64,000 nucleotides of DNA from Oxalobacter aliiformigenes (lineage in GTDB: Bacteria > Pseudomonadota > Gammaproteobacteria > Burkholderiales > Burkholderiaceae_D). The notes beneath the pieces were generated by a model, which was given only the letters and a program-made list of their open reading frames with translations, did no database searches and was not told where the DNA came from. Shown here one piece after another: positions 49,584 through 58,792 of this stretch. Position 1 is the first letter of the stretch, and every line of letters starts with the position of its first letter. The translations under genes were made by a program, and so were the position numbers. The stretch lies in contig NZ_CP098252.1 in the NCBI RefSeq assembly GCF_027116575.1, positions 1,984,001 to 2,048,000 of the forward strand, written 5' to 3'.

Positions 49584-49785
49584 ACGGGACCCTGTCCGTT
49601 TCCGGTAGCGGAATGTACGGGGATTGCCGTTTCTTTCGCGGCTTCAGCATGGCGCCCGGGTATTTCCCGGTAACGCTGACCGGATTCACGGCAATGTCTT
49701 CCGGTATCCCGGCGGCGATGATCCGCCCTCCTCCACCTCCTCCTTTCGGGCCAAGGTCAATTATCCAGTCCGCTGTCTTGATGTT
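49582..49785 (-). pseudogene. uvrA: Orphan C-terminal fragment of UvrA
   Basis: The minus strand has a 67-codon open frame without a start codon. From its second codon it reads [20 protein letters not shown], then [14 protein letters not shown] and [18 protein letters not shown], ending in TAA at 49584. This is the C-terminal end of the excinuclease ABC subunit A, whose consensus is close to [16 protein letters not shown] then IVAxGTPE. The match begins abruptly after a TGA and one Asn codon, at the point where the full protein would read EHNLDV. It has two non-consensus changes (E to K, acidic/small to G). No ATPase domain is present, so it cannot function. It looks like a leftover from duplication or rearrangement. 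Confidence 0.85.
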
Positions 49786-49822
49786 TCATGGAGGCTGAAG
49801 GGATGATCGGGAAATGAGAAAC

Positions 49823-49851
49823 AAAAAAGCACACTGAAAAGTGTGCTTTTT
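49823..49851. terminator. Terminator downstream of tRNA-Val
   Basis: AAAAAAGCACACT, a 3-4-base loop, then AGTGTGCTTTTT form a near-perfect stem 37 nt after the 3' end of the tRNA on the minus strand. It also faces the UvrA fragment side. Confidence 0.85.
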
Positions 49852-49887
49852 CATGCTATACCATTTCGATAATGGCAACAGGAATTC

Positions 49888-49964
49888 TGGTAGGCACGAT
49901 TGGACTCGAACCAACGACCCCTACCATGTCAAGGTAGTGCTCTAACCAGCTGAGCTACGCGCCT
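49888..49964 (-). tRNA. tRNA-Val (anticodon GAC)
   Basis: The 77-nt minus-strand sequence folds as a tRNA. The 7-bp acceptor stem is AGGCGCG/CGTGCCT with one G-T pair, and the D arm has AGCTCAGCTGGTTAGAGC. The anticodon stem is CTACC/GGTAG with loop TTGACAT (anticodon GAC), and the T arm has GGTTCGAGTCC. The CCA end is encoded. A TATAAT box lies 9 nt upstream. Confidence 0.97.
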
Positions 49965-49973
49965 AAAGACGTT

Positions 49974-49979
49974 ATTATA
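49974..49979 (-). promoter_or_regulatory. -10 box of tRNA-Val
   Basis: A perfect TATAAT on the minus strand lies 9 nt before the 5' end of the tRNA. No good TTGACA-like -35 is seen at 16-18 bases. Confidence 0.55.
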
Positions 49980-51088
49980 ACCTAAAAAAATCAGACTGGG
50001 CTACATTTTCAATATAACTACAGCAAAAAAACAACTCATCATACAGCCTGCCCCGTCATTTCAGGCGTCAGAGAATGCAAGAGTCATGCAAAATCAGGCG
50101 TATAACCATGATATTCAGAACAGTGAATTCGCAGCTCCGGTCGCAACTGTCAGCAATTTTTCAGAATCGCTTTCAATCTCCTGAAACAAGACCGAACCCG
50201 ACAAATGACATCCTGACAGACAGCATGCCTGTTTTTGATACAGACCTCGCCAACAGACAGGATTTCCAAATGATGAAAACCGGTCGATGCTCCCTTGAGC
50301 ATTGTGTACATCGTGGCAGGTTTATGACTTTTCCCTGTAATGACTCATGATTTATCAACCTGCATTCGATCACCTCATCGATTCTCTGCTCACAGGGCAA
50401 TTCTTTCCTGCGGCAATATAGGCCACCTTGAATCGGCACTGGCATAAACCGCTATGAAACCACGACTATACGGAAAATTTATGAGTCCCGTGTTTTCTCG
50501 TTTCAGCAATAGCTCAGTCCCCGGGCCCTCCGGTTCATACCCGAAAATATCCTGTCAAAGCAAGTCTGTGCAAAAACTGACAGATCAAACGACATTCGGC
50601 TGCCGATGATGTTGCCAGAACAATCACTGAATAACAGACGTCACGAAAAGCATGGAAAATTTTCTGACTGCATCGTGAATTTCATCACTTGCATCAGGTT
50701 TTTGCAAAAGCTCACTGCCGGAAAACATTGGTATCGCCAATTTCTCAAAAAACATGTAACGGCTTCCGGATGTCGCTATCTTTCAAGTTTCGCCATTTTC
50801 CTCAATCAGCGGGACAAGAATTTTTTCGGGCTTCTCCCGGATATTCAGCTCCGGATCGTGACCGGTCAATGTCACTGTTTGTATTGAAAGACCATTTACT
50901 CTCATATTGAGACAGCATGAATCCCCCTCCTTTACAGATCTGAAAAATTCACGATACATCAAATTTTGCGCATTCATAATCGTTTTCGGTGAAATCCGGT
51001 TTATAGTGTTGAGTGACAGAAAAATTGTTCCGTTCTGAATCTGTTTCAGTCTTTTCTCCCGTCGATTGTTTTTTATTTACGGTTTGCC
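49980..51088. other. 1.1-kb gap between tRNA-Val and pgi, no supported gene
   Basis: All frames are broken by stops and none of the short open frames shows a known motif. The stretch is more A/T-rich than the neighbouring genes and has no strong repeats. The right end must contain the pgi promoter. With the adjacent UvrA fragment and tRNA it may be a site of past insertion and decay; that is inference. Confidence 0.6.
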
Positions 51089-52732
51089 ATGAATCCAACC
51101 AATCTCGCCAATACGGCCGTTTTTCAAAAACTCAAAAAACACGCTGAAAAAGCCGGAAAATGGTCGCTGAAAGAACTGTTCCGGAATGATCCCGGCCGTT
51201 TTCCCGCCATGACATTGACAGCCGGGGGCCTGTTTCTGGATTTTTCGAAGAACTTCCTGACGAAAGAAACATTGCTGCTGCTTCTGGAACTTGCAAAAGA
51301 ATGTGATCTCGAAAAAATACGGGACCGAATGTTTGAGGGAGACAAAATCAATACCACAGAACACCGTGCCGTTTTGCACACGGCATTAAGGGCTCCCCGT
51401 TACGAGAAAGTTCTGGTCGATGGAAAAAATGTCATTCCCGACATTCAGGCCGTTCTTGATCAAATGCGCCGTTTCTCGGAGAAGATTCACTCCGGGGAAT
51501 GGAAGGGTTTCACCGGCAAGCCGATAACCGATATCGTCAATATCGGAATAGGGGGTTCCGACGTAGGGCCGAGAATGGTCTGTCAGGCAATGCGTCCTTT
51601 CCATATAAAAGAATTGAACGTTCATTTCGTCGCAAATGTCGATGGACATGATCTGGATATGGTTTTGAACAGGGCCCGTCCGGAAACGACTCTTTTCATC
51701 ATTGCGTCAAAAACCTTTACGACACTGGAAACCATGCTGAATGCCCATTCAGCCCGCAGCTGGTTTCTGAACCATGGAACCATCCGGGATATCCAAAAGC
51801 ATTTCGTCGCCATTTCAACCAACCGGGAAGCCGTTGAAAAATTCGGCATTCATCATGACAACCTGTTCCCCTTCTGGGACTGGGTAGGTGGTCGCTATTC
51901 CGTCTGGTCCGCTATCGGCCTGCCTGTCGTACTGGCTATCGGCTACAACCATTTCACGGAATTTCTGGCAGGTGCCCATGCGATGGATGTTCATTTCCGA
52001 TACGCACCTCTGGCATCCAACATGCCTGTACTTCTCGGCCTGACAGGTATCTGGAACCGGAATTTCCTGGGATGCACCTCTGTTTCCGTAGCTCCTTATT
52101 TGCAGGATCTCGTCAGTTTTCCAAGATACCTGCAACAGCTCGAGATGGAAAGCAACGGCAAGCAGGTACAGAAAAACGGCGAACCCGTCACTTATGGAAG
52201 CTGTCCTGTCATCTGGGGAAATGTCGGAACCAATGGGCAACATGCCTATTTTCAGTTACTGCATCAGGGAACCGAAATCATCCCTGTCGATTTCATCGTC
52301 GCCCTGTCTCCACACCATACTCTCGCAAAACATCATTCCGCCCTACTGGCAAACTGTTTCGCCCAGTCAGAAGCGCTGATGAAAGGCAAAACCGCCGATC
52401 AGGTCAGAGCCGATCTGGAAGCGTCCGGCATGAGTCCACAGGAAATAGAAACCCAGATACCCCAAAGAACTTTTCCGGGAAACCGTCCAAGCAATACGAT
52501 CCTTATGAACGTGCTCAGACCCGAAACGCTGGGCGCACTGATGGCACTATATGAACACAAGACATTCGTGCAAGGTGTCATCTGGAACATCAACAGCTTC
52601 GACCAATGGGGAGTCGAACTGGGAAAAGTGCTTGCGCAAACCATTCAGAAAGAACTGGAAAACAACATTTCCGAAGAACACGACAGTTCAACCAGCGGTT
52701 TGATTGCTCTGGCAAAAGCATCCCGCAAATAA
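51089..52732 (+). CDS. pgi: Glucose-6-phosphate isomerase
   Basis: Pgi interconverts glucose-6-phosphate and fructose-6-phosphate. The 547-residue product has the normal length. Family stretches are DIVNIGIGGSDVGPRMVCQA, FVANVDGHDLDMVL, FIIASKTFTTLETMLNA and FPFWDWVGGRYSVWSAIGL. The C-terminal GVIWNINSFDQWGVELGK is also present. Its last 45 nt overlap the convergent end of the DUF1254 gene. Confidence 0.97.
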   Translation: MNPTNLANTAVFQKLKKHAEKAGKWSLKELFRNDPGRFPAMTLTAGGLFLDFSKNFLTKETLLLLLELAKECDLEKIRDRMFEGDKINTTEHRAVLHTALRAPRYEKVLVDGKNVIPDIQAVLDQMRRFSEKIHSGEWKGFTGKPITDIVNIGIGGSDVGPRMVCQAMRPFHIKELNVHFVANVDGHDLDMVLNRARPETTLFIIASKTFTTLETMLNAHSARSWFLNHGTIRDIQKHFVAISTNREAVEKFGIHHDNLFPFWDWVGGRYSVWSAIGLPVVLAIGYNHFTEFLAGAHAMDVHFRYAPLASNMPVLLGLTGIWNRNFLGCTSVSVAPYLQDLVSFPRYLQQLEMESNGKQVQKNGEPVTYGSCPVIWGNVGTNGQHAYFQLLHQGTEIIPVDFIVALSPHHTLAKHHSALLANCFAQSEALMKGKTADQVRADLEASGMSPQEIETQIPQRTFPGNRPSNTILMNVLRPETLGALMALYEHKTFVQGVIWNINSFDQWGVELGKVLAQTIQKELENNISEEHDSSTSGLIALAKASRK

Positions 52733-54295
52733 GCGTTTCAAGAATTCAAATGTGAATCCTTCATGATTTTGCAAACAGTTTATTTTCCTGACCGGCAAGG
52801 CAGATACCGCATCGGTTGATGACATGTCGGGAAATCGGATTGGCTGATTGGTGACGTGTTTGATGTTCCGCGAAAATTGCCGGTTCATTTCCGGCGGAAG
52901 CCAATATCCCTCATTCACATCCTCACGGGGTTGATACAACTGCAACAATACATAGAAAGGACCTGATGGTACGGGAAGCCAATTCGATCTTTTTTCCTGC
53001 CCGGGTTCTTCCTGCTGAAGAGTTACGACAAGACTTCCATCATTATTCAGTTCCAGTATTCTTGACGCGGAATTGAGCACATAAGCATCGTCCGGCTTGA
53101 AAGACGGCCGCTTCACGAACGGATATGCCGTCAATGTCCAAAACGCATCGACCGGCGGTAACTGGTTCGCGTCAAATCGCAGCTCATACCGGTTACGTCC
53201 ATCGAGTACATTCTGCTCCACGGTTTCGTATACCAGCGTCAGGATTTCCCTTGATGAACCGCCGAAAGGATTTCTTGCGGACATATAAGCCCGGTAAGAA
53301 TAGTTTTTTTCCGTATCTTCCCCTGTCTCGCGAAAGACGACCGATTTTCCGACACCGGATCGCGCCAGCATTTTCAGTTCGGCCTGCCCCGCTGCCATTC
53401 CATCAATCAACGCTCTTTTTTCCGGTTCCGACATCGTCAAATGATCAAACGGTCTGCCGGGTTCAATACCGATCCTCGCAAACCGTCTCATCATTGCATT
53501 CTCATCACCGGATATTGAACAAAACTGCAACAAAAAATTCAGATAGGTAAAAAATTCCGGTGTCATCGTTTTTTCTGCACTGAACTCCGGATAATGGATA
53601 TCTCCGGCAGGCGAACCCGTTGCCGTCCCGTTATACCGGCTTAAAGGAATTATCCTGAACTGGCGTATCAATTTTTCCACCTGGCCGACATCCTCCTGAT
53701 TTTCAATGCGGATGCGGAAAAGTCCCGAAACAAAAGATGTGGAAGACGTGATGATTCGGGTCATTCCGGAAGGATTTTTCCCTTTCCATTCTGATGTCGC
53801 AATCAGAAAATGTCCCCCGTTGTTTCCGTCCCTGCGGTTACTGATGTATTCGAAAGGTTCTGAAAAAAGATCGATAAACTGAATGGAAAAATACCGTCCG
53901 GCCATGGTAGCGGGAACAGTCAGGACATACGGTTCATCCCGCAAATCAAACCATACACTGCCATAAGCCATTCCGGATTCTGGCTGCGCCTTTTCTGTAT
54001 CGTCAATCCGAAAGGTCTGCTCACGAGAATCTGATGCTATCTCCTTTGTACATCCGCGAACCGGGCTGGAAACTGCTCTCCAGGCCAGTTTGTTAAAAGA
54101 TGCAAGAAAACGGGAGTTATCCTTGTCGATCGCATGAATATACATATCGCGATAAAGCTCGACGACAGGAAAACCGTAGATATAGGCTTCCTTGGCGATC
54201 TGGGTAATTTCCACCTCGTCAAGCGGCTTTTTCTGATGACACGCAACAAGCAACAATACCGTCACCAACCCCATCAAAAAATGTATCAGTTTCAT
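52688..54295 (-). CDS. DUF1254/DUF1214 lipoprotein with extended C-terminus
   Basis: The 535-residue precursor has a lipoprotein signal (FLMGLVTVLLLVACHQ). The DUF1254 domain follows at about 30-170 (AKEAYIYGFPVVELYRDMY, EPYVLTVPATMAGRYFSIQF). A C-terminal DUF1214 domain lies at about 370-480 (DAFWTLTAYPFVKRPSFKP, NWLPVPSGPFYVLLQLYQP, EGYWLPPEMNR). The family's function is unknown. Proteins of this group normally end soon after the WxPP stretch. Here about 50 further residues follow and overlap the pgi 3' end on the other strand, suggesting loss of the original stop. Confidence 0.88.
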   Translation of the reverse strand: MKLIHFLMGLVTVLLLVACHQKKPLDEVEITQIAKEAYIYGFPVVELYRDMYIHAIDKDNSRFLASFNKLAWRAVSSPVRGCTKEIASDSREQTFRIDDTEKAQPESGMAYGSVWFDLRDEPYVLTVPATMAGRYFSIQFIDLFSEPFEYISNRRDGNNGGHFLIATSEWKGKNPSGMTRIITSSTSFVSGLFRIRIENQEDVGQVEKLIRQFRIIPLSRYNGTATGSPAGDIHYPEFSAEKTMTPEFFTYLNFLLQFCSISGDENAMMRRFARIGIEPGRPFDHLTMSEPEKRALIDGMAAGQAELKMLARSGVGKSVVFRETGEDTEKNYSYRAYMSARNPFGGSSREILTLVYETVEQNVLDGRNRYELRFDANQLPPVDAFWTLTAYPFVKRPSFKPDDAYVLNSASRILELNNDGSLVVTLQQEEPGQEKRSNWLPVPSGPFYVLLQLYQPREDVNEGYWLPPEMNRQFSRNIKHVTNQPIRFPDMSSTDAVSALPVRKINCLQNHEGFTFEFLKRLFAGCFCQSNQTAG

Positions 54296-54615
54296 ACACC
54301 CATGAAATGGAATTATCCCGCATGCAAAGTCAGTGGCACCATCAGCAAAACCGGAAAAATCCTGCCGACAACCCGAACAAATTTATGCCAGTAACTGGAT
54401 ATATCAATAAAATGTTCCCGCTGTTTCGCGTATACTGAATCCTGACATCGTCAATCGGTTCCTTTCATCCAAAGGGATTTCTACCGGCACAGGCCGATAT
54501 ATTGCTCTTTTTGTCTGTATTGAATATTGATCTTTCCGGAATCCGTCGTTTGCGTGTCGATAACATGTTTTAATATTTATCGTCTTTTTGTCCCCACCAC
54601 CGCGAGAGTAAAGAT
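54296..54615. other. 320-bp gap between the DUF1254 gene and tal
   Basis: No gene is seen. It lies between two divergent starts and should contain promoters for both. The tal start is preceded by GAGAGTAAAG, a moderate ribosome site. No strong hairpin or operator was found. Confidence 0.55.
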
Positions 54616-55551
54616 ATGAACCAACTGGAACAACTGAAACAATTCACGACTGTCGTAGCCGATACAGGCGATTTTCAATCCATCCAGCGCTACTCGCCAC
54701 AGGATTCGACAACCAATCCTTCCCTGATTCTGAGGGCTGTCCAGAAAGACACCTATCATGCACTCCTCGAAAAAACGGTCCGGGACAACCGGGACAAATC
54801 AACCGAAGCGATCATGGATCGTCTGCTTGTTGCGTTCGGTATCGAAATTCTGAAAATCGTTCCTGGCCGTGTTTCCACGGAAACCGATGCACGATTGTCA
54901 TTCGATACGGAAGGCAGCATAAAGAAAGGCCGTGAACTGATGGCGCTCTACAACAAGGCCGGGATTCCGAACGACCGCGTTCTCATCAAGATCGCCTCGA
55001 CCTGGGAAGGAATCCGGGCCGCCGAAATTCTCCAGAAAGAAGGAATCCGCTGCAACATGACACTCATGTTTTCCCTGCCACAGGCTGTTGCCTGTGCCGA
55101 AGCGAATGTCCAGCTGATTTCTCCTTTTGTCGGACGAATATATGACTGGTATAAAAAACAGACCGGAAATGAATACACCGGTGAAAACGATCCCGGCGTG
55201 CAATCCGTAAAGAGAATCTACAATTACTATCGCAAATTCGGATATCCGACAGAAGTCATGGGAGCAAGTTTCCGCAATACCTCTCAAATCATCGAGCTTG
55301 CCGGTTGCGATCTTTTGACAATCAGTCCTGAACTGTTACAGAAACTGTCTGATTCGGATATGCCGGTTACACGAAAACTGAACCAGGAAAATGCCAGACA
55401 GGATCCTGTCGAAAAAACAAGTTATGACGAGAAGGGATTCCGGCTTGCTTTAAATAATGATGCCATGGCAACGGAAAAACTGTCTGAAGGCATTCGGCTG
55501 TTTTGTGCCGATACGATAAAACTGGAAAAAATGATTGACGAACTTCGCTGA
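54616..55551 (+). CDS. tal: Transaldolase
   Basis: Transaldolase moves a dihydroxyacetone unit between sugar phosphates in the pentose phosphate pathway. The 311-residue product is of the TalB type. Family stretches are [49 protein letters not shown], the Schiff-base lysine K125 in [13 protein letters not shown] and [15 protein letters not shown] long perfect hairpin follows the stop. Together with pgi 2 kb away it serves sugar-phosphate interconversion. Confidence 0.97.
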   Translation: MNQLEQLKQFTTVVADTGDFQSIQRYSPQDSTTNPSLILRAVQKDTYHALLEKTVRDNRDKSTEAIMDRLLVAFGIEILKIVPGRVSTETDARLSFDTEGSIKKGRELMALYNKAGIPNDRVLIKIASTWEGIRAAEILQKEGIRCNMTLMFSLPQAVACAEANVQLISPFVGRIYDWYKKQTGNEYTGENDPGVQSVKRIYNYYRKFGYPTEVMGASFRNTSQIIELAGCDLLTISPELLQKLSDSDMPVTRKLNQENARQDPVEKTSYDEKGFRLALNNDAMATEKLSEGIRLFCADTIKLEKMIDELR

Positions 55552-55573
55552 TACAGCGTTACGACTCCTTCAC

Positions 55574-55612
55574 AGAATGGTGTTTTCTTCATAAAGAAGA
55601 AAACACCATTCT
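55574..55612 (+). terminator. Long perfect hairpin after tal
   Basis: Seventeen bases (AGAATGGTGTTTTCTTC, 55574-55590) pair perfectly with their complement (55596-55612) around a 5-base loop, 23 nt after the tal stop. No T-run of more than three follows, so termination efficiency is uncertain. Confidence 0.65.
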
Positions 55613-55681
55613 TGGTTTCGGGACACGGTATTCTGATTAAAACTCGTTCTCATTCTTCATGGTCCACACAGGCTCTCTGTC

Positions 55682-58270
55682 ATGATGTCTCGTCAACAGC
55701 ACACGAAAGAAAATACACAAGCCGCCTATTTTCCCGGACTGGACGAAAAACAGGTACAGGAAAGGCTTTTGAGAGATGGCCTCAATGAACTATCGTCCAC
55801 CAGGCCTCGTTCCGTTCTGTCCAAGGCATGGGAAGTCGTCTCCGAACCCATGTTTCTGCTGCTGATATCTTGCGGTATCCTGTACCTCATCATCGGCAAT
55901 ACCGAAGACGCTTTCATTCTTTTGGGATCAGTATGCCTCATCGTCACCATGAGCTTTCTGCAAGAAAGAAAAAGTGAACGGACACTGGAAGCGCTAAGGG
56001 AACTGACCAGTCCCAGGGCCCTTGTTTTAAGGGATGGCATTCGGAAACGAATAGCGGGAAAAGACGTCGTGTCGGACGATATCGTTTTTCTTTCCGAAGG
56101 TGACAGAATTCCCGCAGACGCCATTGTGCTCGAAGCACAGAATCTGTCTGTCGATGAATCCCTGCTGACAGGTGAATCCGTTCCTGTCAGAAAACAGAAA
56201 TGGGAACCGGGAAATTTTCCCGAAAACAAACCGGGCGGCGACGACTTGCCGTATCTTTTTTCAGGCACTCTCGTCGTTCAGGGAAAAGGTATCGCAAGAG
56301 TCACCGCTACAGGTGAAAAAACGGAACTGGGCAAGGTCGGAAAAGCGCTTTCCGCACAAAAAGAGGAAACAAGCCGTGTCCAGACAGAAACCCGCCATGC
56401 TGTCAAGGTAGTCGCCATAACCAGTACTATCCTGGTCGTTCTGCTGGTGATCTGGTATGGCCTGTCACGCCACGATTGGCTACACGGCCTTCTCGCCGGT
56501 CTGACGCTGGCAATGAGTATCATGCCGGCGGAATTTCCACTGGTTCTGGCAATATTCCTTGGGCTGGGTGCCTGGCGAATGGCCAAAAAAGAGGTACTGA
56601 CTCGCCGGATTCCAGCAATCGAAATGCTGGGTGCAGCCACAGTACTCTGTACAGACAAAACAGGTACACTGACCCAAAACCGGATGGTCCTTTCAAAAAT
56701 CATGGTTAACGGTGAAACGTACTCATTCGATCACGACGAATCACCCGATCATGACAGTTTCCCTGAACTGTTTCACGAAACCCTGGAATTCGCCATGCTA
56801 TCCAGCCAGCGTGATCCTTTTGACCCGATGGAAAGCGCCATCCAGCAAACCGGACGGCGGGTACTGGCCGGTTCGGAACATATACACGACAGCTGGAACC
56901 TGGTAGAAGAATACCCTCTCTCCCGTGAACTGCTGGCCATCTCCCGTGTCTGGCGCTCGCCCGACATGAGCCGGTATGTTATTGCCGCGAAAGGCGCTCC
57001 TGAAGCGATTATGGATCTTTGCCATCTTGATGCGCGAACAATGGAAATCATTTCAGCCCAGGTCAATTCACTGGCAGCACAGGGACTCAGAGTATTGGCA
57101 ACAGCCAAAGCAACATTCCGGCATGGCGAATTACCCTCGCAACAACATGATTTCCATTTCGAGTTCATTGGCATTATTGGTCTGGCCGATCCACTGCGTC
57201 TGACGGTCAAAACGGCAATCGAAGAGTGCCGTACCGCGGGAATCCGGGTCATCATGATCACGGGCGATTACCCGGTAACGGCGGAAAAAATTGCCCGGGA
57301 AGCAGGTCTGGATACAAGCGGTCCCATTCTGACCGGACAGGAAATGGAAGCAATGCTTCCATCCGAATTGGGTGAGAGAATAAAAAAAGGAAACGTTTTC
57401 TGCCGTACGACGCCGGAACAGAAATTGAGGCTGGTCAACAGTCTGAAAGAAAACGGTGAAATTGTCGCCATGACCGGGGATGGTGTCAATGATGCCCCCG
57501 CATTGAAATCATCCCATATCGGTATCGCCATGGGCGAAAGAGGAACGGATGTCGCACGTGAATCGGCCGCACTGGTTCTGCTCAATGACGATTTCTCCTC
57601 GATTGTCACGGCTGTCCGTCTGGGACGGCGAATCTTCGATAATATCCGCAAAGCCGTGATTTTTATCGTGGCGGCCCATATTCCTATTGCAGGCCTGTCA
57701 CTCATTCCCGTCATGCTGGGCTGGCCGTTGATCCTTCTCCCCATCCATATAGTTTTTTTCGAATTGATGGTCGATCCGGTTTGTTCTGTCGCCTTTGAAA
57801 ACGAACCGGAAGAAACCGACGTCATGACACGTCCGCCCAGACCGACAAACGCCAGAATCTTCGACAAATCCATATTATGGCTCGGGGTCAGACAAGGACT
57901 GGCTCTTCTGGCATGGGTCATCTTCATTTACGGGTTCTCCCGGAAGCACGGCTTCGATACCGAACAGGCCCGAACGTTAACCTTTACCGCCATGATCGCA
58001 GGGGATATATGGCTGATTCTTGTCAACCGTTCATGGAGCCGCTCTCTCCTTGAATCGCTGAAGCAGAAAAACACCATCTTATGGTCTGTTCTGGCAATTA
58101 CCGTTTCCGTCCTGATGGCCGGAATTTTCCTGCATCCCGTTCAGAAACTTTTCCATTTCGGCCAGATTGACTGGCCATATACAATACTTGTTATCGGTGC
58201 CACTCTTTGTTTTACCGGATTGTTGTCGACAATCCGTTTTTTCAGGCAAAAAAAAGTGCAGACATCCTAG
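55682..58270 (+). CDS. P-type cation-transporting ATPase (P2-like)
   Basis: The 862-residue product has the order of a P-type ATPase: an N-terminal cation-ATPase domain and the actuator loop SLLTGESVPVRKQ. The phosphorylation site is VLCTDKTGTLTQNRMVLSK. The hinge is AMTGDGVNDAPALKSSHIGI, followed by GERGTDVARESAALVLLNDD. Membrane helix 4 reads IMPAEFPLVLAIFLGLGAWR. Close bacterial relatives usually have PEEFP there, so the ion site has one change. Helix 6 reads FFELMVDPVCSVAFENEPEE. Ca2+ or Mn2+ export is most likely but not proven. A second ATG (55685) is an alternative start. The ribosome site is weak. Confidence 0.92.
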   Translation: MMSRQQHTKENTQAAYFPGLDEKQVQERLLRDGLNELSSTRPRSVLSKAWEVVSEPMFLLLISCGILYLIIGNTEDAFILLGSVCLIVTMSFLQERKSERTLEALRELTSPRALVLRDGIRKRIAGKDVVSDDIVFLSEGDRIPADAIVLEAQNLSVDESLLTGESVPVRKQKWEPGNFPENKPGGDDLPYLFSGTLVVQGKGIARVTATGEKTELGKVGKALSAQKEETSRVQTETRHAVKVVAITSTILVVLLVIWYGLSRHDWLHGLLAGLTLAMSIMPAEFPLVLAIFLGLGAWRMAKKEVLTRRIPAIEMLGAATVLCTDKTGTLTQNRMVLSKIMVNGETYSFDHDESPDHDSFPELFHETLEFAMLSSQRDPFDPMESAIQQTGRRVLAGSEHIHDSWNLVEEYPLSRELLAISRVWRSPDMSRYVIAAKGAPEAIMDLCHLDARTMEIISAQVNSLAAQGLRVLATAKATFRHGELPSQQHDFHFEFIGIIGLADPLRLTVKTAIEECRTAGIRVIMITGDYPVTAEKIAREAGLDTSGPILTGQEMEAMLPSELGERIKKGNVFCRTTPEQKLRLVNSLKENGEIVAMTGDGVNDAPALKSSHIGIAMGERGTDVARESAALVLLNDDFSSIVTAVRLGRRIFDNIRKAVIFIVAAHIPIAGLSLIPVMLGWPLILLPIHIVFFELMVDPVCSVAFENEPEETDVMTRPPRPTNARIFDKSILWLGVRQGLALLAWVIFIYGFSRKHGFDTEQARTLTFTAMIAGDIWLILVNRSWSRSLLESLKQKNTILWSVLAITVSVLMAGIFLHPVQKLFHFGQIDWPYTILVIGATLCFTGLLSTIRFFRQKKVQTS

Positions 58271-58792
58271 AATGAAATACGCCATCAGGGCCGGCGATCG
58301 TACTGTCCGCAAGCGGTCCGGCCGATTCCATACCTTGCCCATCAAAGTATGGAACCCATCGGCATTTTCTCAGAATTTGTATTTAATCCCGAATTCCCCG
58401 GCATAACCCTCCCGTTCGCCAAAGTAGCCGCTGGCCTTGACATGGCGGGTCTTTTTCCCCGGCAGACAGAAAATGGGGCAAACGAGAACCGGAGACCATT
58501 CATCATTGCAACCTGACTCGGCCAAATACTGTTGGTATAGCCGGAATTGACTATCCCTATAAAAGGCACGCTTTGCAAGGCCAAACTGCCGGAATTGCCA
58601 ACAAAAGCAAAAATTGATCTCCGGCAAAAAAGGACATTTATTGTTCAACGGAAGAAAAACTTCATTTCCGCCCGGATTGATTAGCGGACATTTTTACGGC
58701 ATTTCGCCGTTTCATCCGTTTTATCACAGGAAATTTATGTCCAAACGCCCGGAAAAAGAGACAAGAAATGCATGTTCCGAAACGGACTCAAA
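58271..58792. other. 522-bp gap between the P-type ATPase and acrR
   Basis: No intact gene was found. The minus strand has two overlapping open frames between 58342 and 58648, one of which ends like an outer-membrane protein (listed separately). No clear terminator for the ATPase gene was seen. Confidence 0.5.
58370..58456 (-). pseudogene. Possible C-terminal remnant of an outer-membrane beta-barrel
   Basis: The minus-strand frame ends KTRHVKASGYFGEREGYAGE, then FGIKYKF and a stop. Alternating polar/apolar residues and a terminal phenylalanine are the hallmark of the last strands of outer-membrane barrels and autotransporter domains. Upstream of this point the same frame loses such a pattern (Cys-rich, no start), so only a fragment remains. 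The call rests on pattern alone. Confidence 0.3.

Noticed and set aside
50075..50887. Short open frames between tRNA-Val and pgi
   Set aside because: None has a ribosome site with a plausible protein, and no family pattern was recognised.
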